Shown in pieces: positions 15,752 through 24,107 of a DNA stretch of 64,000 bases. Within the stretch, counting starts at the first letter, position 1; every line of letters starts with the position of its first letter. This stretch comes from Niallia sp. XMNu-256 (GTDB lineage: Bacteria > Bacillota > Bacilli > Bacillales > Cytobacillaceae). The notes beneath the pieces were generated by a model that did not search any database, was not told where the DNA came from, and was given only the letters and a program-made list of their open reading frames with translations. Position numbers and translations under genes: made by a program. The DNA is taken from assembly GCF_036670015.1 (NCBI RefSeq), contig NZ_CP137636.1:350501-414500 (forward strand), given 5' to 3'.

Positions 15752-17479
15752 GTGGAAAGGAACCAATCTTTTATTAAAGGGAATAAGCTGAATTCTCATT
15801 CAAAAGATGCAACGATTCTGGTTAATAATGATGGCATAATCGCGTATGGAAACAAATTGGCATGTGAAAACTTTGGGTATACGGAGAATGGATTGATTGG
15901 AAAACGACTTTCAGAATTGATGCCCGAAGCAAACCTATGGGAAACAGAGGAAGGAAAAGTAATCCATCAATATGGGAAGAATCAGAAAGGACATCCATTT
16001 TCGCTATTCTTTAGGTTAAATACTTTTATCCTTGAAGAGGAACTTTTCTTTCTCATTGTATTCCATCAAGTTAAAGACCAGTCCCGATTAAATAAACATC
16101 AATCCTATCCTTTGCATGAATTTGTAGACTTAAATTTTGCTCTTGATGAATCAACCATTGTAGCCTTTACAGATGAAAGAGGAAAGATTAAATATGTAAA
16201 TGAAAAGTTTTGTGAGGTATCCAAGTATTCTGCTAAAGAGCTTATTGGCAAGGATCACCGAATCATTAACTCAGGTTATCATTCAAAAGAATTTATGAAG
16301 GATCTTTGGGATACCATTTCTAATGGAAGAATCTATCGAGGAGAAATAAAAAACAAAGCAAAAGATGGTAATTATTACTGGGTGGATACGACGATTGTTC
16401 CATTCTTAGATGAAACAGGGAAGCCATATAAATATCTCGCCATCCGTAAAGAAATTACAGAATACAAGCAAGTGGTAGAGGAGTTAAAGAAATCATTACA
16501 AGAGTTGATGGACATTAAGTTAGCTCTTGATGCTTCTTCCATTGTTGCAATTACCGACCATAGAGGAACAATCACTTATGTAAATCAACAATTTTGCCGT
16601 ATATCCAAGTATACGAAAGAAGAGGTAATTGGCAAGGATCATCGCATTATTAACTCTGGATTTCATTCAAAAGAGTTTTTTAAAGACTTGTGGAGGAACA
16701 TAGCCAGGGGAAGGGTATGGAACGGTGAGATCAAGAATAGAGCAAAAGATGGGAGTTATTATTGGGTAGATACCACGATTGTCCCTTTTCTAGATGATTT
16801 AGGAAAGCCTTACCAGTATCTAGCTATTCGCCATGAAATTACACAACGGAAGAATGCAGAACAAGAACTAAAAAAAGTGATGACAAAAATGATCGATGTA
16901 CAGGAGGACGAAAGGAGACGCATCTCTCGAGAACTGCATGATGGAATCGGACAAAATCTATATAGCCATTTGATTACAATTAACAGGCTTCAGTCCGAAA
17001 TAAGTCATCCTCTTTTAGATCAGATGCAGGACGAAACGACAAAACTGATCGAGGAACTTAGAGATCTATCGTGGGAACTGCGCCCATCTGTTTTAGATGA
17101 TCTGGGCTTGATTCCAGCCATTCGGTCCTATTTAGTCCGATTTTCAGAGCATACCAAAATCGATGTTCAATTCGACTGTTATTTGAAAGCCAGACTTTCT
17201 TCAAATAAAGAAGTGACTATTTATCGTATCATTCAAGAAGCCTTAACGAATATTCGAAAATATGCTAACACAGAGAGTGCCGCTGTTACGATTCGAGAAA
17301 TGGATGGGGAGATCAGAGTAATTATAGAGGATTACGGAAAAGGTTTTGCCATAGAATCAGTTTCAAGAGGTGTAGGGTTATTCAGTATGGAAGAAAGGGC
17401 GAAAGCGGTTGGAGGCCAACTTACCATTTCTTCCATTCTAGAAGCGGGAACAAATGTTGTCTTACAGATTCCAAAGTAG
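15752..17479 (+). CDS. Soluble triple-PAS NarL-type histidine kinase
   Basis: A 575-residue cytoplasmic kinase: a divergent PAS (about residues 18-110), two closely similar PAS-PAC units (about 128-245 and 253-370, both with GKDHRIINSG and YYWVDTTIVPF), then HisKA_3 with H-box RRRISRELHDGIGQNLYSH (about 385-405) and HATPase with N-box YRIIQEALTNIRKYAN. No transmembrane segments and no four-cysteine Fe-S site as in NreB, so an oxygen-sensing cluster is unlikely. The near-duplicate PAS pair looks like a recent internal duplication. It starts with GTG 5 bases after nreA and ends the cluster. It is the second kinase available for one NreC-like regulator. Confidence 0.88.
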   Translation: MERNQSFIKGNKLNSHSKDATILVNNDGIIAYGNKLACENFGYTENGLIGKRLSELMPEANLWETEEGKVIHQYGKNQKGHPFSLFFRLNTFILEEELFFLIVFHQVKDQSRLNKHQSYPLHEFVDLNFALDESTIVAFTDERGKIKYVNEKFCEVSKYSAKELIGKDHRIINSGYHSKEFMKDLWDTISNGRIYRGEIKNKAKDGNYYWVDTTIVPFLDETGKPYKYLAIRKEITEYKQVVEELKKSLQELMDIKLALDASSIVAITDHRGTITYVNQQFCRISKYTKEEVIGKDHRIINSGFHSKEFFKDLWRNIARGRVWNGEIKNRAKDGSYYWVDTTIVPFLDDLGKPYQYLAIRHEITQRKNAEQELKKVMTKMIDVQEDERRRISRELHDGIGQNLYSHLITINRLQSEISHPLLDQMQDETTKLIEELRDLSWELRPSVLDDLGLIPAIRSYLVRFSEHTKIDVQFDCYLKARLSSNKEVTIYRIIQEALTNIRKYANTESAAVTIREMDGEIRVIIEDYGKGFAIESVSRGVGLFSMEERAKAVGGQLTISSILEAGTNVVLQIPK

Positions 17480-17541
17480 AATATAATCATTCTGACGCCA
17501 AAATACAAATTAAATATTAAGGGAGACTTCCAATAAGTTTA

Positions 17542-17565
17542 AAAGACTTTGAGAAGTCTTTTTTT
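17542..17565 (+). terminator. Terminator of nitrate cluster
   Basis: AAAGACTT-TGAG-AAGTCTTT followed by a T-run, about 60 bases after the last kinase gene. Confidence 0.8.
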
Positions 17566-17662
17566 ATTTCCAAATTCCGGATGTGTATAACCGCTCTTAG
17601 CCATTAAGTTTGAAATAAAATATTGGATTAGATATACTTAAAGTATAAGTATTTTTAATATC

Positions 17663-17698
17663 CCTTAGATATAACTATAAAAAAACTAATATCTAAGG
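17663..17698 (+). promoter_or_regulatory. Inverted repeat in L25/Ctc leader
   Basis: CCTTAGATAT and ATATCTAAGG (10-base perfect arms) flank an A-rich 16-base loop just upstream of the Shine-Dalgarno (GGAAGGAG). It could be an operator or an RNA hairpin controlling translation of the L25 gene. Confidence 0.45.
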
Positions 17699-17725
17699 TT
17701 CGTATAATCAGGAAGGAGAAATAAA

Positions 17726-18325
17726 ATGAATACATTAGTAGCAGAAGAAAGAAAAGACTTTAAAAAATCCACTTTAAAAGCATCAAGAAAAAATGGGGAA
17801 ATCCCTGCAATTGTTTATGGAAACAAAATTGAAACTAGATCCCTTTTTATAAAAAATGCCGATTTACTAAAGGTAATAAAGAATGTTGGTAGAAATGGCA
17901 TAATATCTCTAGATGTTGATGGAAAATCAAAAAATGTGATTTTGAGAGACTATCAAAATAATGTGATCACGAAGGATGTTCTTCATGCAGATTTTCTTCA
18001 AGTGGACAAGGACACTGAAATTGATGCAAAAGTAAGCGTAGTTTTAAAGGGTACTTCAAATGGAGAGAAAGCTGGCGGAGTTGTTAAACAATTTCTTCAC
18101 GAATTGGATATAACTGCAAAAGCGAATGATATTCCTGAAAATATTGAGATTGATATTACTAACTTTGAGATAGGTCATACAGTTCAAATAGTGGATATTA
18201 AAGGAGAATATGGTAACTGTGTATTCAAGCATGAGGATGAAGAAGCCATTGTAATGGTCGATCATGTTAAAGCTGCAGCGGAGGAAGAAGAGGAAACGAG
18301 TGAGGCTGAAGCAGCGGGAGTGTAG
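17726..18325 (+). CDS. rplY: 50S ribosomal protein L25/general stress protein Ctc
   Basis: A 199-residue protein of the long (CTC/TL5) L25 class: an N-terminal 5S-rRNA-binding domain (residues 3-90, RKNGEIPAIVYGNK) and a C-terminal beta domain, ending in an acidic tail (EEEEETSEAEAAGV). It binds 5S rRNA in the central protuberance. In B. subtilis ctc is SigB dependent; here I find no clear SigB site, only an inverted repeat in the leader. The gene is monocistronic, away from its usual pth-prs neighbourhood, so a second copy elsewhere is possible. Confidence 0.92.
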   Translation: MNTLVAEERKDFKKSTLKASRKNGEIPAIVYGNKIETRSLFIKNADLLKVIKNVGRNGIISLDVDGKSKNVILRDYQNNVITKDVLHADFLQVDKDTEIDAKVSVVLKGTSNGEKAGGVVKQFLHELDITAKANDIPENIEIDITNFEIGHTVQIVDIKGEYGNCVFKHEDEEAIVMVDHVKAAAEEEEETSEAEAAGV

Positions 18326-18811
18326 TCCTCTGGAATTACACGAGTAAAAATTAAGCCATAGATGGAATAAAAGAGACAGAAATTAACCCTTTTATTCGGT
18401 GACAATACTCTATGAAAATCTTTACTTATATATTTTTCCTTTTAAATTATAGATAAAACGAAAAACGATGTCAATATTTCTGAGACAATTTTTTAACGTT
18501 TTTTAATCAAACATAAAGAATGAATGGTTCATTATCTTGTTTGTATAAACTTAAAACAAAGAGGCTTTTCATAAGTTAAAGAACTTGTGAGAGGCTTCTT
18601 TTGTTCATTTTTCATAAATAATATGAATTTATGGAAATCCTTTTTCTTAGTATTTTTGTGTTAAAATAAAAATGATTTTGGGTTCAAAACCAAAACGCGG
18701 TAATCGTATTTTGAGATTACTGAGAGCAAGGGGCGATAACTGCCTGTTGTTCTTTTACTTATTTCTATACTTGTGGTGCCTTTAATCGTGGCTCCTGAGA
18801 GGAGGATATTT
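18326..18811. other. Intergenic region between rplY and MFS gene
   Basis: About 485 bases. Contains an AATAAAAG...CTTTTATT inverted repeat (about 18368-18398), a terminator (18557-18603), a likely -10 TAAAAT near 18662 and about 130 bases of transcribed leader with small stems (GGTAATC/GATTACT). No gene is visible. I could not match the leader to a known riboswitch. Confidence 0.4.
18557..18603 (+). terminator. Rho-independent terminator
   Basis: GAGGCTTTTCATAAGTT pairs (with G-U pairs) with AACTTGTGAGAGGCTTC around AAAG, followed by TTTTG. It resembles the terminator at 7031-7076. Confidence 0.7.
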
Positions 18812-20014
18812 ATGGAACAGGGGAAAGAAAAGTTTCCGTGGCTGATTTTACTGCTTATGTCCAGTGTAACCTTCATGGGGATTCTATCGGAATTGGTGCC
18901 ATCGGGAATCCTGCCCCAAATGAGTGAAGGTTTGAATGTATCTTACTCTTCAATAGGACGGTTAGTCAGTATATATGCGATTGCTTCCGCAATTGGAACG
19001 ATTCCGTTAATTACTTGGACGATGCATATGAATAGAAAAAGGCTATTAACCATTTTAATGTACATTTTTGCTATTTCTAATTTAATTATAGCCTTCTCTT
19101 CATCTTATTATTTAATAGCCTTAGCTAGGCTTGTTGGTGGGATTGCTGCAGGTGTACTATGGCCAATGGTTTCCGCTTATGCCATGAGGCTGGTTCCTTC
19201 TAGATTACATGGCAGAGCGATTGCTGTAACCATGTCAGGCTCTACTTTGGGGCTAGGCATTGGGTTGCCAATTATGACGGTAATTGGTACAGAATTTGGA
19301 TGGCGGATTGAATTTGGTGTGCTTGCTGTTATTATATTTGTTATTGCTATTTTAGGGCAAATGTTTTTACCTTCTATTGAAGGAGAAAAATGTACAACTG
19401 CCAATTCTCCATTTAGTATCATACGAAATAAATCGGTTGTTATATGCCTGATTGTGACGCTCTTAACAATCATGGCCCATTACGGTTTGTACACTTATAT
19501 GGCCCCGCTTGTAGAACAATTTAGTTTTGTTGGCGGAATTAAGATAGCTTCTATCCTGTTTGGAATTGGAACGATCATATCAGTTGTATTGGCAGGAAAA
19601 GTTATCGATGATCATCTAGGGTCTTTAACTGTTTTTATGTTGACCTTGGCATTTGCGACAATGCTTCTATTTATTGGCTTTAAAGGTATGCCAGTTGTCT
19701 CACATCTTGCCTTCCTGCTATGGGGTGTGTCTTTTGGTGCGCTAGTTACGATGTTCCAGACTGCAGTAACTAGACAAGTAGAAACCGGGAAGGATGTTGC
19801 AACTTCTCTTCAGTCTAGTACGTTTAATTTTGGAATTGTGTTAGGAAGTGCACTTGGAGGTACGATCCTAGATCATTTATCGGTATTTCATATTGTCTAT
19901 GTAACAGTGGGATTACTCATTATACCGATCTTATTTAGTGTTTTTTCTAAAAAGACTTTTTGGCAGAAGAACATGGATAAGGGAGACGTTAAGCTAAATA
20001 ACAACGTGGTTTAA
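18812..20014 (+). CDS. MFS transporter (AraJ/sugar-efflux-like DHA1 family)
   Basis: A 400-residue, 12-helix transporter (MEQGKEKFPWLILLLMSSVTF) of the AraJ/YdhP-like group, with the typical N-terminal ELVPSGILPQMSEGL and ARLVGGIAAGVLWPMVSAYA segments. Members export sugars, purine ribonucleosides or drugs; the substrate here is unknown. The ATG at 18812 is chosen because GGAGG lies 6 bases upstream. It is monocistronic and followed by a terminator. Confidence 0.85.
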   Translation: MEQGKEKFPWLILLLMSSVTFMGILSELVPSGILPQMSEGLNVSYSSIGRLVSIYAIASAIGTIPLITWTMHMNRKRLLTILMYIFAISNLIIAFSSSYYLIALARLVGGIAAGVLWPMVSAYAMRLVPSRLHGRAIAVTMSGSTLGLGIGLPIMTVIGTEFGWRIEFGVLAVIIFVIAILGQMFLPSIEGEKCTTANSPFSIIRNKSVVICLIVTLLTIMAHYGLYTYMAPLVEQFSFVGGIKIASILFGIGTIISVVLAGKVIDDHLGSLTVFMLTLAFATMLLFIGFKGMPVVSHLAFLLWGVSFGALVTMFQTAVTRQVETGKDVATSLQSSTFNFGIVLGSALGGTILDHLSVFHIVYVTVGLLIIPILFSVFSKKTFWQKNMDKGDVKLNNNVV

Positions 20015-20044
20015 GATTTACCTTTATCATGCGGAAAAATTAAA

Positions 20045-20088
20045 GGAAGAGTGAACTCTATTTATTTTTGGGTTACTCTTCTTTTTTG
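20045..20088 (+). terminator. Terminator of MFS gene
   Basis: GAAGAGTGAACTC pairs with GGGTTACTCTTC, followed by TTTTTT. Confidence 0.75.
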
Positions 20089-20274
20089 TTCTTGTGAAAA
20101 TTTAAAACTATTAAGCACACTAGTAACTAAACAAGCGTTTTGTTTGAATTAAACAGGTTATTGTTTTATATTATTATTAATCGGAAAATTCAGATTAAAC
20201 TTTTTCAGATCCTATATAATGGATCAGTAATTTGTGAAACTTGTTTAGTCCATCATACGCAAAGGGGAAACAGA

Positions 20275-21888
20275 ATGATGAATAGTCTAGATGTTTTCGT
20301 AACTATTGGTTTGGCAGTTCTTTTTATTTTAATGTTATTATTCATTTTAATTGTAAGCGCTTTTATTATTATGTTAGGGAGAAGGGATCGCGCACAAAGT
20401 CAGCATGCCATAAGAAAAAATTTCCCGATTATCTCTCGAATTCGTTATATTTCTGAACACCTTAGCCCTGAGTTAAGACAATATTTCTTTGAAGGAGATC
20501 ATGAAGGAAAACCTTTTTCGCGGTTGGATTTTCAGTTTATTGTAAAAGCGGCGAAATACGCCAAAACCATTATTGCATTCGGGAGCAGACGGGATTTTGA
20601 AAAACCTGGTTTTTACATACGAAATGCCTTTTTTGCTAAGCAAATCGAAGATCTAGAGCCAGATAATGAGGAAAAGATTCGGACAAGAAAATATGTAATT
20701 GCTAAGGATACTCTATTTGCTCGCCATGAGCATAACGAGGAAGGGGAACTTAAGCCGTGGCGATATAATGAGCGAGATGCGGTTATTGTAGGGAAGGATA
20801 CTTGTCGTTATCCATTTACAATCAAGAGTCCAGTAGGAATGAGCGGTATGAGTTATGGGGCCTTAGGTGATCATGCGATTACAGCTCTATCATATGGAAT
20901 TAAAGATGCTGGTGCCTATATGAATACAGGTGAAGGTGGGTTATCCCCGTATCATTTAAAAGGGGGAGCAGATATCGTCGTCCAAATTGGTCCTGCCAAG
21001 TTTGGATTTAGAAATCCAGATGGAAGTTTTTCAGTTGAGGAACTTCAGAAAAAGGCGAGGATTCCCCAGGTAAAAGCATTCGAACTCAAATTAGGTCAAG
21101 GAGCTAAAATTCGTGGAGGCCATATTGAAGGCTCTAAGGTCACACCTGAGATTGCTGAAATTCGCGGGGTAGAGCCATATAAAACGATTGACTCTCCAAA
21201 CCGGTTTGAGGAATTTGATGATATGGATTCGATGATGGACTTTATTGAAAAGATAAGAGATGTCTCAGGGAAGCCGGTCGGTATTAAAATGGTCATTGGC
21301 GGAGAAGAACCATTTGAGGAGTTTGCTGCCTATATGGCTAAAACCAATCGTCATCCAGATTTCATTACGATTGATGGTGGTGAAGGTGGAACTGGCGCTA
21401 CTTACCAGGCTATGGCAGATTCGGTTGGACTACCTATTAAACCTGCCTTAATGATTGCGCAAAAGGTATTAAAGAAATATGAAGTTCGTGATAAAGTTAC
21501 CCTCATTGCCAGTGGAAAGTTATTTTCACCAGACCGAATTGCGATCGCAATGTCTATGGGTGCAGATGTCGTGCAAATTGCTAGAGGACTGATGATTGCC
21601 GTTGGGTGTATTGGGGCGCAGAAGTGTCATTCCAATGAATGTCCCGTTGGAGTGGCGACAACGAACCCAAAACTACAAAAGGCATTAGTTATTGATGAAA
21701 AGAGGTATAGGGTTACGAATTACCTCACTACTCTTCGTGAGGAGTTATTCTTATTAGCGGCCGCAGCAGGTTTAACATCACCGAGACAATTTAATGAAAA
21801 GCATATTGTCTACGTTGATCAGGAGTTTCAAGTTAAAACGATTGAACAGATTAAAGAAGCAGAAAAAGAATTACAGCTGATTTCTTAA
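20275..21888 (+). CDS. Membrane-anchored glutamate-synthase-like FMN/Fe-S protein (YerD-like)
   Basis: A 537-residue protein: an N-terminal transmembrane helix (about residues 6-34), then a glutamate synthase alpha/beta barrel of the FMN-binding class (GMSGMSYGALGDHAI, NTGEGGLSPYH, KLGQGAKIRGG, TIDGGEGGTGA) and a [3Fe-4S] cysteine set (GCIGAQKCHSNECPVG). It matches B. subtilis YerD in length and layout. It lacks the amidotransferase domain, so it cannot by itself make glutamate from glutamine; the physiological reaction is unknown. The ATG at 20275 with AAAGGGG upstream is preferred to longer unconserved N-termini. Monocistronic. Confidence 0.85.
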   Translation: MMNSLDVFVTIGLAVLFILMLLFILIVSAFIIMLGRRDRAQSQHAIRKNFPIISRIRYISEHLSPELRQYFFEGDHEGKPFSRLDFQFIVKAAKYAKTIIAFGSRRDFEKPGFYIRNAFFAKQIEDLEPDNEEKIRTRKYVIAKDTLFARHEHNEEGELKPWRYNERDAVIVGKDTCRYPFTIKSPVGMSGMSYGALGDHAITALSYGIKDAGAYMNTGEGGLSPYHLKGGADIVVQIGPAKFGFRNPDGSFSVEELQKKARIPQVKAFELKLGQGAKIRGGHIEGSKVTPEIAEIRGVEPYKTIDSPNRFEEFDDMDSMMDFIEKIRDVSGKPVGIKMVIGGEEPFEEFAAYMAKTNRHPDFITIDGGEGGTGATYQAMADSVGLPIKPALMIAQKVLKKYEVRDKVTLIASGKLFSPDRIAIAMSMGADVVQIARGLMIAVGCIGAQKCHSNECPVGVATTNPKLQKALVIDEKRYRVTNYLTTLREELFLLAAAAGLTSPRQFNEKHIVYVDQEFQVKTIEQIKEAEKELQLIS

Positions 21889-21895
21889 CCTTGAC

Positions 21896-21942
21896 AGAGT
21901 GCGAGTGCTTTCCTTGAATGGAAACTGCTTGCACTCTTTTTT
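21896..21942 (+). terminator. Terminator of YerD-like gene
   Basis: AGAGTGCGAGTGCTTTCC pairs imperfectly with GGAAACTGCTTGCACTCT, then TTTTTT. Confidence 0.85.
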
Positions 21943-21989
21943 AGTTTTATACTTAGTCGATTAATTATTACTAATTGATTAAAAAAGTG

Positions 21990-22018
21990 TTGACAAAGAG
22001 TGATATCCATGATAAATT
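21990..22018 (+). promoter_or_regulatory. Distal SigA-type promoter
   Basis: TTGACA, 17 bases, TAAATT. It is a near copy (25 of 31 bases) of the proximal promoter 238 bases downstream. Confidence 0.55.
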
Positions 22019-22227
22019 TACCTTGAATTAAAGATGATTTAATTTGAGAAACCTTAATTACTAGTTAATAAAGGCTTGAAAACAGTTATTGTTAGAAAAT
22101 ATCAATAGAAAAGTTGAATTAGAATTAATCTAGCTTTCATAAGATTGAAAAAATAAGAAGAACGATTCAAAACACTAATGTATACACTGACTCTCAACCT
22201 CAAATACCTTTAATTAAAAATATTTGA
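22019..22227. other. Spacer between duplicated promoters
   Basis: About 210 very AT-rich bases with no open frame of interest and no strong hairpin. It would form a long leader or a short transcript if the distal promoter fires. Confidence 0.4.
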
Positions 22228-22256
22228 TTGACAAATAAAAATATCTATGATATATT
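22228..22256 (+). promoter_or_regulatory. Proximal SigA-type promoter of quinone-stress operon
   Basis: TTGACA, 17 bases, TATATT, about 100 bases upstream of the dioxygenase start and followed by the palindromic operator. Confidence 0.7.
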
Positions 22257-22318
22257 TATTTTGAAGTCAAGATACTTTAATAAATGATTAATTTTTTATA
22301 TATATTTTTTTAACTAAT

Positions 22319-22334
22319 ATCTCGAGATCGAGAT
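22319..22334. promoter_or_regulatory. MhqR-type operator
   Basis: ATCTCGA-GA-TCGAGAT is a perfect 7-2-7 inverted repeat matching, as I recall it, the MhqR box of B. subtilis, which controls mhqNOP, mhqED and azoR2. It sits between promoter and Shine-Dalgarno of a glyoxalase-family dioxygenase, the expected target type. Confidence 0.75.
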
Positions 22335-22356
22335 TCTGCAAGTGGAGGAAACAATC

Positions 22357-23340
22357 ATGAATCAATTGAAAGGACTTCATCATGTAACAGCAATTACAAG
22401 CAGTGCAGAGAAGATTTACGATTTCTTCACATATGTATTGGGAATGCGTCTAGTTAAGAAAACGGTAAATCAAGATGATATTAATACGTACCATTTATAT
22501 TTCACAGATGATGTTGGAAGTCCCGGAACTGATATGACGTTTTTCGATTTTCCTGGAATCCCAAAAGGGGTCCATGGTACAAATGAAATTTCAAAAACAT
22601 CTTTCCGTGTACCCACTGATGAGGCATTGGAGTATTGGGTGAAACGGTTTGATAAATATGAAATCAAACATACCGGAATTAAAGAACAATTTGGTAAAAA
22701 GACATTATCCTTTGCTGATTTCGATGATCAGCAATACCAATTGATTTCAGATCAACATAATCAAGGTGTTTCTTCCGGAAAACCGTGGCCGAATGGACCG
22801 ATTCCATTAGAATTTTCGATTACCGGATTGGGGCCAATTTTTATTCGTACATCGCATATGGATTATTTCAAAGAATTATTAGAAAAAGTCTTCTATATGA
22901 GTGAAACTGCTCAGGAAGAATCATTCCATTTATTTGAAATGGGTGAGGGTGGCAATGGTGCACAAGTGATTGTGGAATATAACACGATCCTTCCGCAAGC
23001 ACGCCAAGGTTTTGGGACGGTTCATCATACAGCATTCCGAGTCGATGAACGTGCAGACTTAGAGGCATGGCAGCAACACCTGCAAGCATTCCAATTGCAA
23101 AACTCAGGTTATGTAGAGCGTTATTATTTTGGCTCTTTATATACACCTGTAGCCCCGGGCATCTTGTTTGAATTAGCAACAGATGGACCTGGATTCATGG
23201 AAGATGAACCATATGAAACATTAGGTGAAAAATTATCATTACCACCATTCTTTGAGCCACAGCATGAACGAATCGAGGCAATGGTTCGACCGCTTGATAC
23301 CGTTCGCAGTACGTTGAAGATTGAAAAAGAATACTTGTAA
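22357..23340 (+). CDS. Ring-cleaving dioxygenase, glyoxalase family (MhqO/MhqA-like)
   Basis: A 327-residue protein with two vicinal-oxygen-chelate halves: GLHHVTAITSSAEK (residues 5-18) and FGTVHHTAFRVDE (around 224). Metal ligands are the His pairs of each half and a Glu near the end (FELATDGPGF). The family cleaves hydroquinone-type rings and is induced by quinones and catechols under MhqR control. An MhqR-type operator precedes the gene, and an FMN reductase follows 15 bases later. The ATG at 22357 has GGAGG 8 bases upstream. The codon use and coding strength look normal. Confidence 0.88.
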   Translation: MNQLKGLHHVTAITSSAEKIYDFFTYVLGMRLVKKTVNQDDINTYHLYFTDDVGSPGTDMTFFDFPGIPKGVHGTNEISKTSFRVPTDEALEYWVKRFDKYEIKHTGIKEQFGKKTLSFADFDDQQYQLISDQHNQGVSSGKPWPNGPIPLEFSITGLGPIFIRTSHMDYFKELLEKVFYMSETAQEESFHLFEMGEGGNGAQVIVEYNTILPQARQGFGTVHHTAFRVDERADLEAWQQHLQAFQLQNSGYVERYYFGSLYTPVAPGILFELATDGPGFMEDEPYETLGEKLSLPPFFEPQHERIEAMVRPLDTVRSTLKIEKEYL

Positions 23341-23355
23341 GGAGGAAATCATCCT

Positions 23356-23949
23356 ATGGGATTTTTTGATAAATTATTTGGAAAAGAAAAAAAGGAGGAA
23401 GAAACAATGGCAAAATTAAACATTGGTATTATTTTAGGTTCAACACGTGAAGGACGCGTAAGTCCACAAGTAGGAGCATGGGTAAAGGAAATCGCTGATA
23501 AGCGCGGGGATGCAAACTATACAATTATTGATATTGCTGATTATAAATTACCATTACTAGGTGAAGAAGGCGGCGACGCATCAGGTGCAGCTGCATGGTC
23601 TGAAATCATTGCGGCACAAGATGGATTCGTATTCATCGTACAAGAATATAATCACTCGATTACAGGTGCTCTAAAAAATGCACTAGATTATCTACGTGAA
23701 GAGTGGAACAACAAAGCAGCAGGGATCGTTTCTTACGGTTCAGTAGGTGGAGCTCGTGCAGCTGAACATTTACGCGGCATCTTAGGTGAATTACTAGTAG
23801 CAGATGTACGTGTTCACCCAGCATTATCCCTATTCACAGACTTTGAAAATGGAACAGACTTCAAACCAGCAGCAGTTCAAGAAGATTCAGTAAACCAAAT
23901 GTTAGATCAATTAATTCCTTGGTCAAAAGCACTATTTACCATTCGCTAA
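23356..23949 (+). CDS. NADPH-dependent FMN reductase (azoreductase/quinone reductase type)
   Basis: A flavodoxin-fold protein: phosphate loop LGSTREGRVS, then FVFIVQEYNHSITGALKNALD and SYGSVGGARAAEHLR, as in YhdA/SsuE-type FMN reductases. It probably reduces quinones or azo compounds with two electrons, complementing the dioxygenase of the same operon. Two ribosome sites exist: GGAGG before ATG 23356 (197 residues, N-terminal MGFFDKLFGKEKKEEET) and a second GGAGG before ATG 23407 (180 residues, MAKLNIGIILG). The short form is the complete fold; the 17-residue extension is charged and may be a targeting or regulatory tail. Confidence 0.88.
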   Translation: MGFFDKLFGKEKKEEETMAKLNIGIILGSTREGRVSPQVGAWVKEIADKRGDANYTIIDIADYKLPLLGEEGGDASGAAAWSEIIAAQDGFVFIVQEYNHSITGALKNALDYLREEWNNKAAGIVSYGSVGGARAAEHLRGILGELLVADVRVHPALSLFTDFENGTDFKPAAVQEDSVNQMLDQLIPWSKALFTIR

Positions 23950-23965
23950 TCAATAATAAATATTC

Positions 23966-24016
23966 AGGGGTGCTAGGTATCCTCCATTAAATGGATGGTT
24001 CCTGGCACCCCTTTTT
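23966..24016 (+). terminator. Strong terminator of quinone-stress operon
   Basis: GGGGTGCTAGG and CCTGGCACCCC arms with an inner CCTCCAT/ATGGATGG stem, followed by TTTTT. Confidence 0.9.
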
Positions 24017-24107
24017 ATTTTTTTCTATCTCTAAATCTTAGAAACTATGAGTACTTGGACCTTCTTCATGGTATAATCCTCTTAATCAAAATAAAATACA
24101 GGGGGAT

